Of a stretch of 64,000 nucleotides of DNA, positions 1 through 9,173 are shown in pieces. The notes under the pieces are model-generated. The model was not told the DNA's origin. It did no database searches and was given only the letters and a program-made list of their open reading frames with translations. The translations under genes and the position numbers were made by a program. Position 1 is the stretch's first letter; the number at the start of each line of letters is the position of its first letter. The stretch lies in the NCBI GenBank assembly GCA_018136815.1, contig CM030934.1, positions 1,998,695 to 2,062,694 on the forward strand, given 5' to 3'. Origin of the DNA: Isochrysis galbana (taxonomy: Eukaryota; Haptophyta; Isochrysidales; Isochrysidaceae).

Positions 1-247
1 TGCTAGGGGCTCTACATATTTCTTCTTTCCCTTCGCTTTCTTCTCTTCCTTCAGCTCCCATGCTGCTTCTACCCTCGTTCTCTCCCTCGACCCTCTCCTC
101 TCTCCCCCTCCTCTCGACTCTTCGCTCTCCCATCTCTCCTTTCTCTCTTCTCCCTCCTCCCCCGCCTCTCCCTCCTCTCCCTCTCCCCCCTCTCCCCTCC
201 CATCTCTCTCAAGCCCTCCCTCCCTGCCTCTCTCTCTCCCTCCCTCG
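1..247 (+). promoter_or_regulatory. CT-rich tract upstream of the 248 start codon
   Basis: Almost uninterrupted pyrimidines (C and T) run up to the ATG at 248, with no TATA box seen. The same layout, a pyrimidine tract on the coding strand ending at or near the ATG, recurs at most host genes here. I infer a core promoter or 5' UTR element. Confidence 0.5.
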
Positions 248-1741
248 ATGCTGCGTCCAGCAGCTCGTGTAGGAGTGGGCACCTCTGGGGTCAGCGCCAA
301 CGCTTCTCTCGAAGAGCCTCCTCCTGCCAAGCTTCTCGAGCTCTACAAGAAGCTCTCTGCAGAGGGAAAGAGCAAGGCCATCGGGTACGTTCGTAGACTC
401 CTCGAACTCGAGAAGATCCGCTCAGCGCCAGTCTCCAGGGGAGAGGCGGGGCGCGGCGGCACGGGGCGCGGCGGCGCGGGGCGCGGCGGCGTGGGGCCCG
501 GCGGAGGCGCCGGGCGCGGCCAACCCCGAGGCGCAACCACCTCACCTCCCCAGCCCCGCGGCAAGGGAGTGAAGATCGTCGATGTGCAGCCGGACGCGGT
601 CGACCAGATCGTTGGACAGGTCTTCCACGCCACGCCACATCGGCAGGCTCAGCAGCCGTCAGCGTCGCAGCAGCACTCGCCGCACGTGCCACACGAGTCG
701 ACCACGCCGTCGTACCACCCGCCACCGACGCACGCGGGCGAGCCGCACTACCATCATGTTGGCTACAGTGGCCAGCCGACTGGACCACAGCCGCCCGTCG
801 CGCCGAACCGCCTGCCGAGCTATCCACCTCCCAACCTGCCGGACTACCACGACCCGCATAGCAGCGGCTACTCGCACGAGGTGCCCGGGCTCCAGGGCTC
901 GGTGCAATTCATGGGTCCACAGCACCACGGCACCCATAACCACGCCTGGGCTCTGCCACAGCCGCCGCCGCACGCGCCGCCGCCGCCGCAGCCTCACGCG
1001 CCGCCGCAGCCTCACGCGCCGCCGCCGCCGCCGCACGCGCCGCCGCAGCCGCACGCTCCACCGCCGCCGTACGCCCAGCCGCCCTATCACCATGGGCTGC
1101 CTCACCAACCGCAAGGGGGCTGGTCGTACCCGCCGCCCGAGGATCCCTCTGAGCACCGCCCGTATTACCCACCTCCCGTCCAGCCTTACGCGCCGCCACC
1201 GTACCCTCCTTCGCATTCGGCTCCACCGCCAGCTTCCCATCATGGGAAGGAGCACTGGACGACTGCACCATCGCCGGCTGCCGTCACCAATGGCCACGGC
1301 GCCGTTCCACCGCCGTTCATGAGCTCTCTCGCCGTCATGCAGGACGGCCAGTCGCCGGCCGAGAAGATGCGCGCCGAGCGGAGGAAGCAAGACTGGCTAC
1401 GAGGGCTTGACGAGCAGGTCAAAGAACAGAAGGCGCGGCGCGAGGCTGAGGAGCGGCAGTGGCGAGAGGACCGCGCTGTCGAGCTGCCACCCAAGCAGCA
1501 TGTGCCTCCCACGCCTCCCCACCATGGGCAGCCTTCACGCCACCACGCAGCGCCACACGGGCAGCTCCCCTTCGACGACCAGCACCATCACCGGCACCTC
1601 GACGCCGGAAGGTATCCGCCGCCGCCACACCACCATGACATGTCGGCCGGGGTGTCCCCTCAACGCCGTCGCGGGGGGGCTGGACCGCCTGGCGCACGTG
1701 TTGCTCAACCTTTCCCGCCGACTTCTTACGGTGGTCACTAG
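248..1741 (+). CDS. Pro/His-rich protein with C-terminal coiled coil
   Basis: A single open frame of 497 residues with no visible intron. Residues 1-60 form a short charged helical region (LLELYKKLSAEGKSKAIGYV). A Gly/Arg-rich linker follows at about 65-95, then a long Pro/His/Gln-rich region at about 120-370. Near 375-415 there is a charged coiled coil (AEKMRAERRKQDWLRGLDEQ). This coiled coil resembles the helical motifs of centrosomal CCDC66/CSPP1-type proteins, but that is a weak likeness and not an assignment. The first ATG lies immediately after a CT-rich tract, which supports the start. The disordered, low-complexity middle suggests a scaffold-like protein. No enzymatic domain is visible, so the function is unknown. 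Confidence 0.6.
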   Translation: MLRPAARVGVGTSGVSANASLEEPPPAKLLELYKKLSAEGKSKAIGYVRRLLELEKIRSAPVSRGEAGRGGTGRGGAGRGGVGPGGGAGRGQPRGATTSPPQPRGKGVKIVDVQPDAVDQIVGQVFHATPHRQAQQPSASQQHSPHVPHESTTPSYHPPPTHAGEPHYHHVGYSGQPTGPQPPVAPNRLPSYPPPNLPDYHDPHSSGYSHEVPGLQGSVQFMGPQHHGTHNHAWALPQPPPHAPPPPQPHAPPQPHAPPPPPHAPPQPHAPPPPYAQPPYHHGLPHQPQGGWSYPPPEDPSEHRPYYPPPVQPYAPPPYPPSHSAPPPASHHGKEHWTTAPSPAAVTNGHGAVPPPFMSSLAVMQDGQSPAEKMRAERRKQDWLRGLDEQVKEQKARREAEERQWREDRAVELPPKQHVPPTPPHHGQPSRHHAAPHGQLPFDDQHHHRHLDAGRYPPPPHHHDMSAGVSPQRRRGGAGPPGARVAQPFPPTSYGGH

Positions 1742-2034
1742 CGGCGAGGCCGCCTTGGTGGTGAGGGGCCGTTCATGCCGAGCGGGCTGGCGGTCCGCGG
1801 CCCCTGTTGGCCACCTGCAGGTTTCTCACACCCTTGTGGGCGTGGCACGTTGCCTTCTCCCGTGCCCTTGTATGCCTGCTTCATGCATAAGGTCAATATC
1901 ATAATCTGCCATTATTGCAACATGCCTCCGAGGGACGTTTGTGCACCGCCGCACAACCAAAAACTAAGTTTGTACGATCAATTCAAATGAAGAGGCGTCT
2001 CGTGCCCTCCCCCTGTCGTATTCTAGCCTCTGGG

Positions 2035-2310
2035 CAAAAATAATAATAATAAAACAACTGAGCGTTAGTACCACTACTCCCACTAGCCCGGTACTATCAC
2101 GACACCCCTCAGCGCACCTGCCCGCACGCCTTGGAGTGATGGTACAGACACATACACATATGCATCCCTTCAAATCTCCCCCCTCGCAAGCCCCCGGCTC
2201 CCATTATAACTCCCCACAAGTTACAATGAGGGAAAACCCATTGAGGCGGACCGGTCGACGCCGGCCGACTCTCCGGGGAAAAACACCGGGGGGGGGGGGA
2301 GGGACCTCTC
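2035..2310 (-). repeat. LINE-type retroposon 3'-end fragment
   Basis: This stretch matches 45380-45620 in reverse orientation and, in part, 6960-7105. Read on the minus strand it ends in GTACTAACGCTCAGTTG followed by a simple ATT-type tail, as expected for the 3' end of a target-primed retroposon. It carries no coding region. Confidence 0.6.
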
Positions 2311-2717
2311 GTCGAGAAGCAGAACGGGGCGAATCGCGCGCTAAAAAAAGAGGCCAAAAAAGATACCGCGCACGCTCCAATTTCCAATCGCCAGCTCACT
2401 GTCGATACACGGCAAAGCTAAAGTAGCAAACTTTTTTTTTCGCTCTATACCCAGAGCAATCGGCACCACACGCTCGACCGGGGCCGGCGCGGGGTTGGGG
2501 GAGAAAATAAAAGTCTCTCGTGGTCCCATATGGGGGGGGGGGGGGGAGAAAAACTGAACCTGAGGTTTAAATCTCTGAAAAAGGTAAAGGTTGGCTTTCG
2601 CGTTCACGAAGCAATATGCAACACGAAAGCCACATGGAACATGGAACCTAGTGATAGTAAATGGTGAACAAGTGCAGCCTGGGCATCACCTAGATCTAGA
2701 CGGCGCTCCATTGCGGG
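2311..2717. other. No gene recognised
   Basis: The stretch contains homopolymer G and T runs (for example near 2531-2546) and short open frames without recognisable motifs. I see no gene in it. Confidence 0.4.
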
Positions 2718-3037
2718 CTACCATGCCGTCGTCGGGTTGAATCGGCGTTTATTTACGTATAGTACAGCATGTCTGCACCTCTCCCCAAACTGAGTGGGCG
2801 ACCGTCTTTCATCATCTATCTTCGTGTACCTTTGGCACGCCTCCCCGCGGTAAAAAGCCTCGGAAGAGATCTTGATGCGGTCAATTGGGAAGCGGGATGC
2901 CAACAAGAGCCCGATCCCGAGCATGATCTCCCGTAAGTGGGCGTGAAGAAAGAGCAAAGTCCAGTCATCATAGCGTGCGTCCAGCTTGCATGTCTGTCCC
3001 CGAAGTCGGGACAGCTCACCGCCAAAGCCGCTGCTTG

Positions 3038-4790
3038 TCATACAAGCAGGATGGGCGGAGCCGAACGTCGTCGGCGCGAGGCGAGGCGCGCCAAGCCAAG
3101 AGACGCTGCCGCCACAGCTAAAAGTGCCACTAGACAGAGGGCGAGATGTTGACCTCGCATCGCTCTAACATCGGCCGCGACGTCCTCGCCGAGGAAATAC
3201 GGCAGCCAAGCTAGGGGAATGCGTATTGTCGCCTTGCCTCGGGCCTGTGTCCATGCGTGACCAAAGGGCAAGTGAGAGGTGGCCGTGGCGATGAAGGTGC
3301 CGCGGCGACGGGCCTCGGAGCACCCCTCGGACGAAACTTGCCGGTGACAGATGCGCGGTGGTCGCGCGATCACGACGCCTGCAGTCACGTGCATGCCACC
3401 ATGTAGCCGTGCGCTCGAGCAAGCACACCTGGTTGATGGCAAATTCTTGCGCCCAATGCTCGAGAGACATTGGCACATCGTCCGAGCTGGTCCCCATACC
3501 ACCCGCCTTGCATGGCGAGCCGCAGCAAAGTCCGGCGCCATCGGCGGCCGCAATGGCAGTCGCCGCAATCGCGCACTGTGGAGCGCTTCCATCGACGGCG
3601 TGCTTCACGCTACAGCGCGCCGTGCACTCGAGCATCACGTCGTTGCAAATGGAGGTGTCTTCCGCGGTACCGCAACAACGATCGTGGTCCCTGCACAAAG
3701 CAGTGCCTACGATGATGAATAGATTGGACACACACAGAGGTAGGGCAGACGGCAGGCAATAGAACAATCCGGGCTAGAGGCCGCGTGATAGAACGGGGCT
3801 GGCTGCTCCCTTGGCTCGCAAACGGAGCTAGGGCTACGGCTTGGGGCAGCTTGCCATGGAGCGAGCTGGCAAGAGTGAGTCTGCGGGCGTCCTCAACCTG
3901 CAACACGCATCCTCGCAAAAGAGTGGCTCAACCTCCAGGTTGCACTCGAACACATCCTCGCGTTCATATCGTTCTCGCACTTCCTTGCCGCCACACCAGC
4001 GTACGCCACAAAAGTTGCCGCAAGTCTTTAGGCCAAACCAATGTTGAGGGTTCCTATCCGTCAGCACCTGTCAAGAGGGAAAGCGGAGGGGAATATGTGA
4101 ATGGGCTTGGCCCGCAAGGATGGGTGATAGCACTATCTGACGCTCTTCGCGGCAATTCTGATCGGTACTGCGCGTGGCCACATCATCCAAAAACCATAGC
4201 GGATAGGCGATCATGTGCGAAGAGCATCGACTTACGTCGACCAAATCGATGGTGAGCACCATAGAGCCGTCGGGACGCGCGGGCGGCCATGGAGGGATTG
4301 GAGGCCCCGGCGGCGGCGGTGAGGGCGCGGGCGGCCACGTAGGCTCTGGGGGTGGCGGCGAGGGCGCGGGCGGCCACGCTGGCTCCGGCGGCGGCGGCGA
4401 GGGCGCGGGCGGCCACGCTGGCTCTGGCGGCGGCGGTGAGGGCGCGGGCGGCCACGTTGGCTCTGGTGGCGGCGGCGAGGGCACGGGCGGCCACGTTGGC
4501 TCTGGTGGCGGCGGCGAGGGCACGGGCGGCCACGCGGGGGAGGGCGGCTCCGGCGGTGGCGGTGACGGTTCCGGCGGCCAAGCGGGTTCTGGCGGCGGCG
4601 GTGATGGCTGGGGAGGCCATGTGGGCTCGGGAGGGGGCGGCGAGGGCTGGGGCGGCCACGCGGGAGGCCCGGGTGGCATAGGCGGAGCAGGAGGCAGCGG
4701 GCCGCTTGCGCGGCTCGCGACGACCATCACGCTGGCTGCTCCAGCGAGCAGCGCCGCTGTGCCTAGCGCTGCCGCTGTCAGCACAACCAT
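3038..4790 (-). CDS. Secreted phospholipase A2-like protein with Pro-rich N-terminal stalk
   Basis: This is a spliced minus-strand gene. Exon 1 (4790-4236) encodes a hydrophobic signal or anchor segment (residues 1-30), then about 14 PPPPEP-type Pro-rich repeats resembling hydroxyproline-rich extracellular stalks. It ends at a GTAAGT donor. Exon 2 (4067-3898) has a CGNFCGVRWCGG stretch that fits the calcium-binding loop of plant-type sPLA2. It joins exon 3 (from 3690) in phase to give EDACCRDHDRCCGT, which contains the CCxxHDxC active-site signature. A CNDVMLEC segment follows, like the second Cys helix of the family. sPLA2s hydrolyse the sn-2 ester of phospholipids using a His-Asp pair and calcium. 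The 3' structure is uncertain: one plausible extra intron leads to an end at 3038 with a terminal hydrophobic helix (LALCLVALLAVAAASLGLA). Another open frame lies at 2718-3041. The gene is divergent from the gene at 5404. Confidence 0.65.
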
Positions 4791-5403
4791 CTGAGTAGGA
4801 GAGAGAGAGGGAGGGAGGGAGGGAAGGAAAGGGAGAGGAAGAGAAAGAGGGAGAGACGGAGAGGCAGGGGCAGGGGTAGCGGCAGGGTTAGGGGCTGGGG
4901 CAGGGGCAGAGGAAGGGAGAGGGAGAGGAGGGGAGGAGAGGGTGGGTGGATGGGTGGGAGTGGGGGGGGGGGGGAGGAAGAGAGCGAGAGGGAGGGAAGG
5001 AGAGAGAGAGGGGGAGGGAGGGCGAGAGGGGAGGCGGAGGAGCGGAGGAGAGGGGCGGAACTCCTTTCCCTCCCGCCCCCTCTTCTGTCCTATGCATATT
5101 TAGGACATAAACAATTTCCAAAATAGGCCCGTCCTGTTGTAACTTGTGACCCGTAGTAGAAACCCGTATGCGCTTCCGACGTACTTCTAAAAGGATACAA
5201 ATAACCAGGACAAAATAAGCTCTTCTATCTATGTGGCTATCGACGTGTAAAGATGAATAAAAGGATACAAATAACCAGGACGAATAAGCTCTTCTATCTA
5301 TGTGGCTATATCAACGAATTACGTATATAATGTCGAGGCTTTCGACGGTGTGAGAGAGAAGGCGCGAGATCTCCCAAGCCCCTCTTCCCCCCACGCCGTC
5401 GCG
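4791..5403. promoter_or_regulatory. Bidirectional intergenic promoter region
   Basis: This region separates two divergent starts (4790 minus, 5404 plus). Positions 4798-5080 are purine-rich on the plus strand, so the minus-strand gene is preceded by a CT tract. The other half is AT-richer and holds a 70-bp tandem duplication. Control of both genes from here is inferred. Confidence 0.45.
5188..5309. repeat. 70-bp tandem duplication in the shared promoter
   Basis: Two near-identical blocks begin at about 5188 and 5258. Each contains AAGGATACAAATAACCAGGA and then CTCTTCTATCTATGTGGCTA. They lie 95-215 bases upstream of the 5404 start. They could be duplicated regulatory sites. Confidence 0.75.
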
Positions 5404-6231
5404 ATGCGCGTCGTGCTGCTCCTCTCTCTCTCTCTCTCTCTGTGCTCTCTGACGGGCGCTGTGCGCGTCGGGCGGGCAGGCGGCGTGTTGCGTGGGGCGC
5501 TGTGGAAGCGCGCTCCCGTTGGTGGCGCGCTCACGGTCTCTCTCGAGCTCTCGCCGGCGCTAGGACTGCCGGAGAGTCAGCTTGCGCTGCTCTCCATGAA
5601 GCTGCGAAAGGAGTCCAACGTGGCCAGTCTGTGGACGGGGGCGCTCGAGCAGCTTGAGGTGGTGGCGCGCGAACAGGCGAGCGCCAAGGGAGACTTTCCC
5701 GGCCCGTGCCCCATCGTCTTCCAGGGAGAGCTTCCAGAAGCACAGGCGGCGCTCGAGGCTGGTGCCGCGGCGGTTGTGCTCGAGCCGAGCGTGCTCGCAC
5801 AGGCGGACGCGCTGGAGGGCGAGGTGATCTGGCGCATCAGCTCAGTGGAGCAGCTGCCACCGATCCTTGAGGCTGGCCGCACCGACGCATTTCTCGTCGA
5901 CAGCGCCGTCGCCGCCGCCATCCTTCCTGAGCTGCCTGGGGATGCCCTTGTCATCATCGCAGTCAATGCCATGCAGCCCAACGCAGGAGAGGTGATGACG
6001 TGCAAGGACTTTGCCGCCAGCGGCGCGCGCTCCTTCCTCGTGCGCTCCGCCTGCGTCGGCGACGAGGAGGACCTGCCATACGCCAAATTTGTGGTCGGCG
6101 GGATCACCTCAAAGATGTCGTCCACGTTTAAGATTGACGGGCTCACTGGTGCGGCAAACGGCCACTTTGGCACGTCTGGCGGCAGCCTTCGACCAAAGAC
6201 GGTCAAGGGCTGGAAGCGCCTTGCGTTGTAG
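5404..6231 (+). CDS. Signal-peptide protein with TIM-barrel (IGPS-like) features
   Basis: A 275-residue frame. I chose the ATG at 5404 because it opens a classic signal peptide (MRVVLLLSLSLSLCSLTGAV); an in-frame open extension upstream looks non-coding. The body has alternating helix and strand motifs typical of a (beta/alpha)8 barrel: AALEAGAAAVVLEP, TDAFLVDSAVAAAI, DALVIIAVNAMQPNAGEV and SGARSFLVRSACVGDEED. A glycine-rich C-terminus follows (FVVGGITSK, then DGLTGAANGHFGTSGGSL). This recalls the indole-3-glycerol-phosphate synthase fold, but the catalytic residues cannot be confirmed by eye. The signal peptide could send it to the secretory pathway or act as the first part of a plastid-targeting leader. 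The CT microsatellite at 5421-5441 itself encodes the Leu-Ser repeat of the signal peptide. I see no intron. Confidence 0.65.
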   Translation: MRVVLLLSLSLSLCSLTGAVRVGRAGGVLRGALWKRAPVGGALTVSLELSPALGLPESQLALLSMKLRKESNVASLWTGALEQLEVVAREQASAKGDFPGPCPIVFQGELPEAQAALEAGAAAVVLEPSVLAQADALEGEVIWRISSVEQLPPILEAGRTDAFLVDSAVAAAILPELPGDALVIIAVNAMQPNAGEVMTCKDFAASGARSFLVRSACVGDEEDLPYAKFVVGGITSKMSSTFKIDGLTGAANGHFGTSGGSLRPKTVKGWKRLAL

Positions 6232-6919
6232 CCTGCGGGCGTCACGCACCGTCGCGCTGTACAGATGGTCGAGGTCTGCGCCTCTGCGTGCGCGTGGCGA
6301 GGAGCTCGCCCCCGCGCCCCCTTGGCATTCGCCTCCTCGCGTAGGTCTCTTTAGTTATTGTGGTGTGCGGTCGCAATCTCTGCGGGCAACGCTGCCCCCC
6401 TCGCGGACTTCCCCTCCTGCCTCACACTGCTCGTCGGAAGGGCTGCACCATCAACAGGCAGACGCGGCATTGACAGGAACAAGGAAGTGGCTCGGGCCTG
6501 GTGTCGGTGCAAGCAGAATTTCAATTTGTTCCAGGTCGAACTTACGACGGGTCCCGTCGCACCCGTGGTTGGCAGCCACGCGTATTGCTCTGTGAACGGA
6601 CCGCAAGATGCCTTTCCAGTCGACATTGGTCGGGCTGCTGAGGACTTAGCACTGCGAATCGTTCCCTTACTTTTGCTTTTTACGTATTTGCTTGCTCCAT
6701 TCTCATTCATTCTCACATTTCTTGTCTGTATCAGTCCCTCCCGGAGGTCGCGTTCCGTCGAATATGGGACAGACTCGATATGAGCCATCGAATGTCCATA
6801 CTTTTATATAAAAACGAGTCTAGTTGTCGTATTTATTTTAGAGTTTTCGTAATAATTGTGTAATATTGACATGCTAGTTTAGAGTTTCGCCTTCGCTTCG
6901 CCGTCGCCATCCTGAAACC
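6232..6919. other. No gene recognised
   Basis: Open frames exist on both strands across 6351-6788. They overlap each other, lack recognisable motifs, and lie where the 3' UTR of the preceding gene is expected. The sequence becomes AT-rich after 6790. Confidence 0.4.
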
Positions 6920-7110
6920 ATGTAGTAATAGTCTTACCGCACATGCGGCCGCGGACCCACTACTCATATCTAATAAATTAACTGAGCATGAGTACCACTA
7001 CCTACTCTCACTAGCCCGGTACTAACACGACCGCCCTCAGCGCACCTGCCCGTACACCTTGACGCGTGTTGATGCCACAGACACATACACCTGTGAAGGT
7101 GCGGGACTTC
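6920..7110 (-). repeat. Retroposon 3'-end fragments
   Basis: Positions 6925-6960 match the end of the retroposon at 14798-14830 (AGTCTTACCGCACATGCGGC type). Positions 6965-7105 match the fragments at 2041-2160 and 45480-45610 (reverse). These are tails of the same dispersed family. Confidence 0.55.
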
Positions 7111-7689
7111 TACCGTCCCCGCTCTGACACTTGTGACTTCCAATTTCCAATAACCCCCCCCGTACTCCGCGCCAAAGGCGCGGGACTTCTACCGTCCCCA
7201 TTGTGACTGCCCCCCCCCCCCCCCCCTCTAAGCCACGCAGGATGGGGGCGGGGAATACATGAGTTATTATACTTCACTGGGCTTTTCACAAGCGCCTCCT
7301 GTGAAAATGTCACACTGCTTGTGAAAAGATTGGGCCCCTTGACGGTATGATTATTCTCGACCCCCTTCCCCCCGCGGCCGAGTCCCTCCCCCCCCCCCCC
7401 CCGTCGAGCTCCCCCAACCCCTCGCATGATGCTTTGCTGCGCTTTCATGACGAACGGTGTGATGAGGGCGGTCAAGTCGTCGTCTTGGGGGAGTGAAATG
7501 TTGGCTGGTACAGGTGCAAGTTGCGCGCTGACGTGAGCGAACAAGCAGGAGAGGTCACAGCCGTCTCGACAAACAAAAATTAGGTCACCTCCCTGTCGGA
7601 GTCGGGTGGCCGCACGGCGGGCCGCGCTCAGGAAGAGCCCAAGTTGGGCATCATTCCACAACTGTTGCCGACCCCTTCGTAGATGTATC
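7111..7689. other. Repeat-rich stretch without clear gene
   Basis: The words GTGCGGGACTTCTACCGTCC and GCGCGGGACTTCTACCGTCC occur about 80 bases apart, and long C runs occur at about 7208-7226 and 7389-7402. A minus-strand open frame covers the region and enters the downstream repeat, but it is probably repeat-derived. Confidence 0.35.
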
Positions 7690-8495
7690 GACGAGAGAGT
7701 CACTTCAGAGGTGCTGACGGGCTGAAGCCCGTCAACAGAGGAAGGCGGGCAGGCGGGCTTGAGCGAGGGCGAGGACGGCGGCGAGAGCGACATCGAGCGA
7801 GTAGCGAGAGGCGAGGGTGAGTGTGAGGGGGGCTGTGATGGCAGGGGCTGGCGAGGCGAGGCGAGACTGTAGGGTATGAGTGTTACAAGAGCGAGAGCGA
7901 CGAGAGCGAGAGCGACGGATGACGACTGACGACAGGACGACGGACAGAGACACCCAGGACCCAGGAAAACACCCCGACTCTCGCCCCACGACTTTTTCAC
8001 ATAACTCGACTGAAATCAAACCCAAACACTCCGATCAGACAACGACGGACGACGATCAAAGGGCGATCTGTCGGCGATCTTGTCTGGAACGGGAATCGCA
8101 CCATAACGGAAACGAGGGGCAATCTTGCTACGCAGGATTCCAAGAGACCTACCGAATAAGACGAAAGGAGTGCGATGTGCCTAAGGGGGAGATACGAAGA
8201 GGTCGCAAATTAAACCTGATTGCCCCCAGAAGCAGATAAAGAAACGCAGGGGAGAAAACAAATTAAACCTATTTCTATTTGCGAGGCGCCTGGGAGGAAG
8301 AAAGGTGGGGAAACTTCAAACTTCTCTTCTCTTTCGAGAGAAAGAGAGAGAGCGCTCCACAACCCACGATCCCATGCATCCAAGCGAAGCTTTTGACCGA
8401 GAACGAGAGAAAGCAGAGAATTATAACGATAAATGCCGAACGACGAAGAGAAGAGCGAAGCCTAACGAGTGTCGATTCGCGAATGCGACACCCGC
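7690..8495. repeat. Dispersed repeat B, copy 1
   Basis: About 800 bp that align with 51080-51855, including the GAAGCCCGTC block, the GGAATCGCACCATAACGGAA block and the closing near-palindrome around GATTCGCGAATGCGAC at 8474-8496. In the fuller copy at 51006 the ends read TG...CA, so solo LTRs are one possibility. There is no recognisable coding content; the open frames across it are not conserved proteins. Confidence 0.6.
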
Positions 8496-8936
8496 GCCCC
8501 CCGCCCCCGCCCCCCCGCCGCGCCTCGCCTTTTCGCGGGAGCGTAGCCCAAATTTCTCGTTGGTTTCCCACCCAAATTTCGTGCACATTTTTTTCCCGTT
8601 GAGCGAGCCCAAATTTTGCAAAACATTTCGCGAAAACCTGGCCGGGGCCAAACCTCACCCCGTACCCCGTATACCGAAAACCGAAAACAAAGGAATGATG
8701 GGGGGAAAGGGAGGAGGTGGAGGGAAGGGAAGAAAGGGCGGTGTCAGCGAGAAGGCAGGATTACCTAGACCTAGTAGGTGTTGGCCCAGAATCTTCAGAT
8801 TTTTTTTACACACAACGATATTCTATATTGATATTGTAGATTGTAGATCATGGTGTAACCTCAAAGTTGCTCTTTCCCAATAATAGAAATAAAGTAAATT
8901 TTCAGCTCTACCTCCTCTTTACAAATCATTTGTGCT
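8496..8936. other. No gene recognised
   Basis: GC-rich then AT-rich sequence between repeat B and the CLEC16A promoter tract. It contains several copies of the word CCCAAATTT, but no coding signal. Confidence 0.4.
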
Positions 8937-9150
8937 CTCTCTCTCTCTCTCTTCTCTCCTCCTCCGCTCTCTTCCCTCCCCTCCACCCCCTCTCCCCTTT
9001 TCTTCTCTTCTGCTTCCTCCTTCTCTCTTCTCATTTCCCCTCGTCTCTCCTCTCTCCCCTCTTCTGTTTCTTCCTCTCTCTTGTCTTTAACCTCTTCTCC
9101 CCTCCTCTCTTCTCTCTCCCTTCCTCTCTTCCTCTCTTCTTCGAGAAGAA
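8937..9150 (+). promoter_or_regulatory. CT-rich tract upstream of CLEC16A
   Basis: A long pyrimidine tract ends about 25 bases before the ATG at 9174. It matches the pattern seen at other host genes here. Confidence 0.5.
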
Positions 9151-9173
9151 GGAGCGAGCGAGGGCGGCGGCGG

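Noticed and set aside
659-1390. Arg-rich minus-strand frame under the Pro/His-rich gene
   Set aside because: A shadow of GC-rich coding sequence; composition only.
3165-3767. Reading the phospholipase-like exon 3 frame to 3165 as a complete 200-residue gene
   Set aside because: Its upstream part is intron; the real context is exon 3 spliced to exons 1-2, and the distal part has poor composition.
6351-6788. Overlapping 140-residue frames on both strands after the 5404 gene
   Set aside because: Mutually overlapping, no motif, and in the expected 3' UTR.
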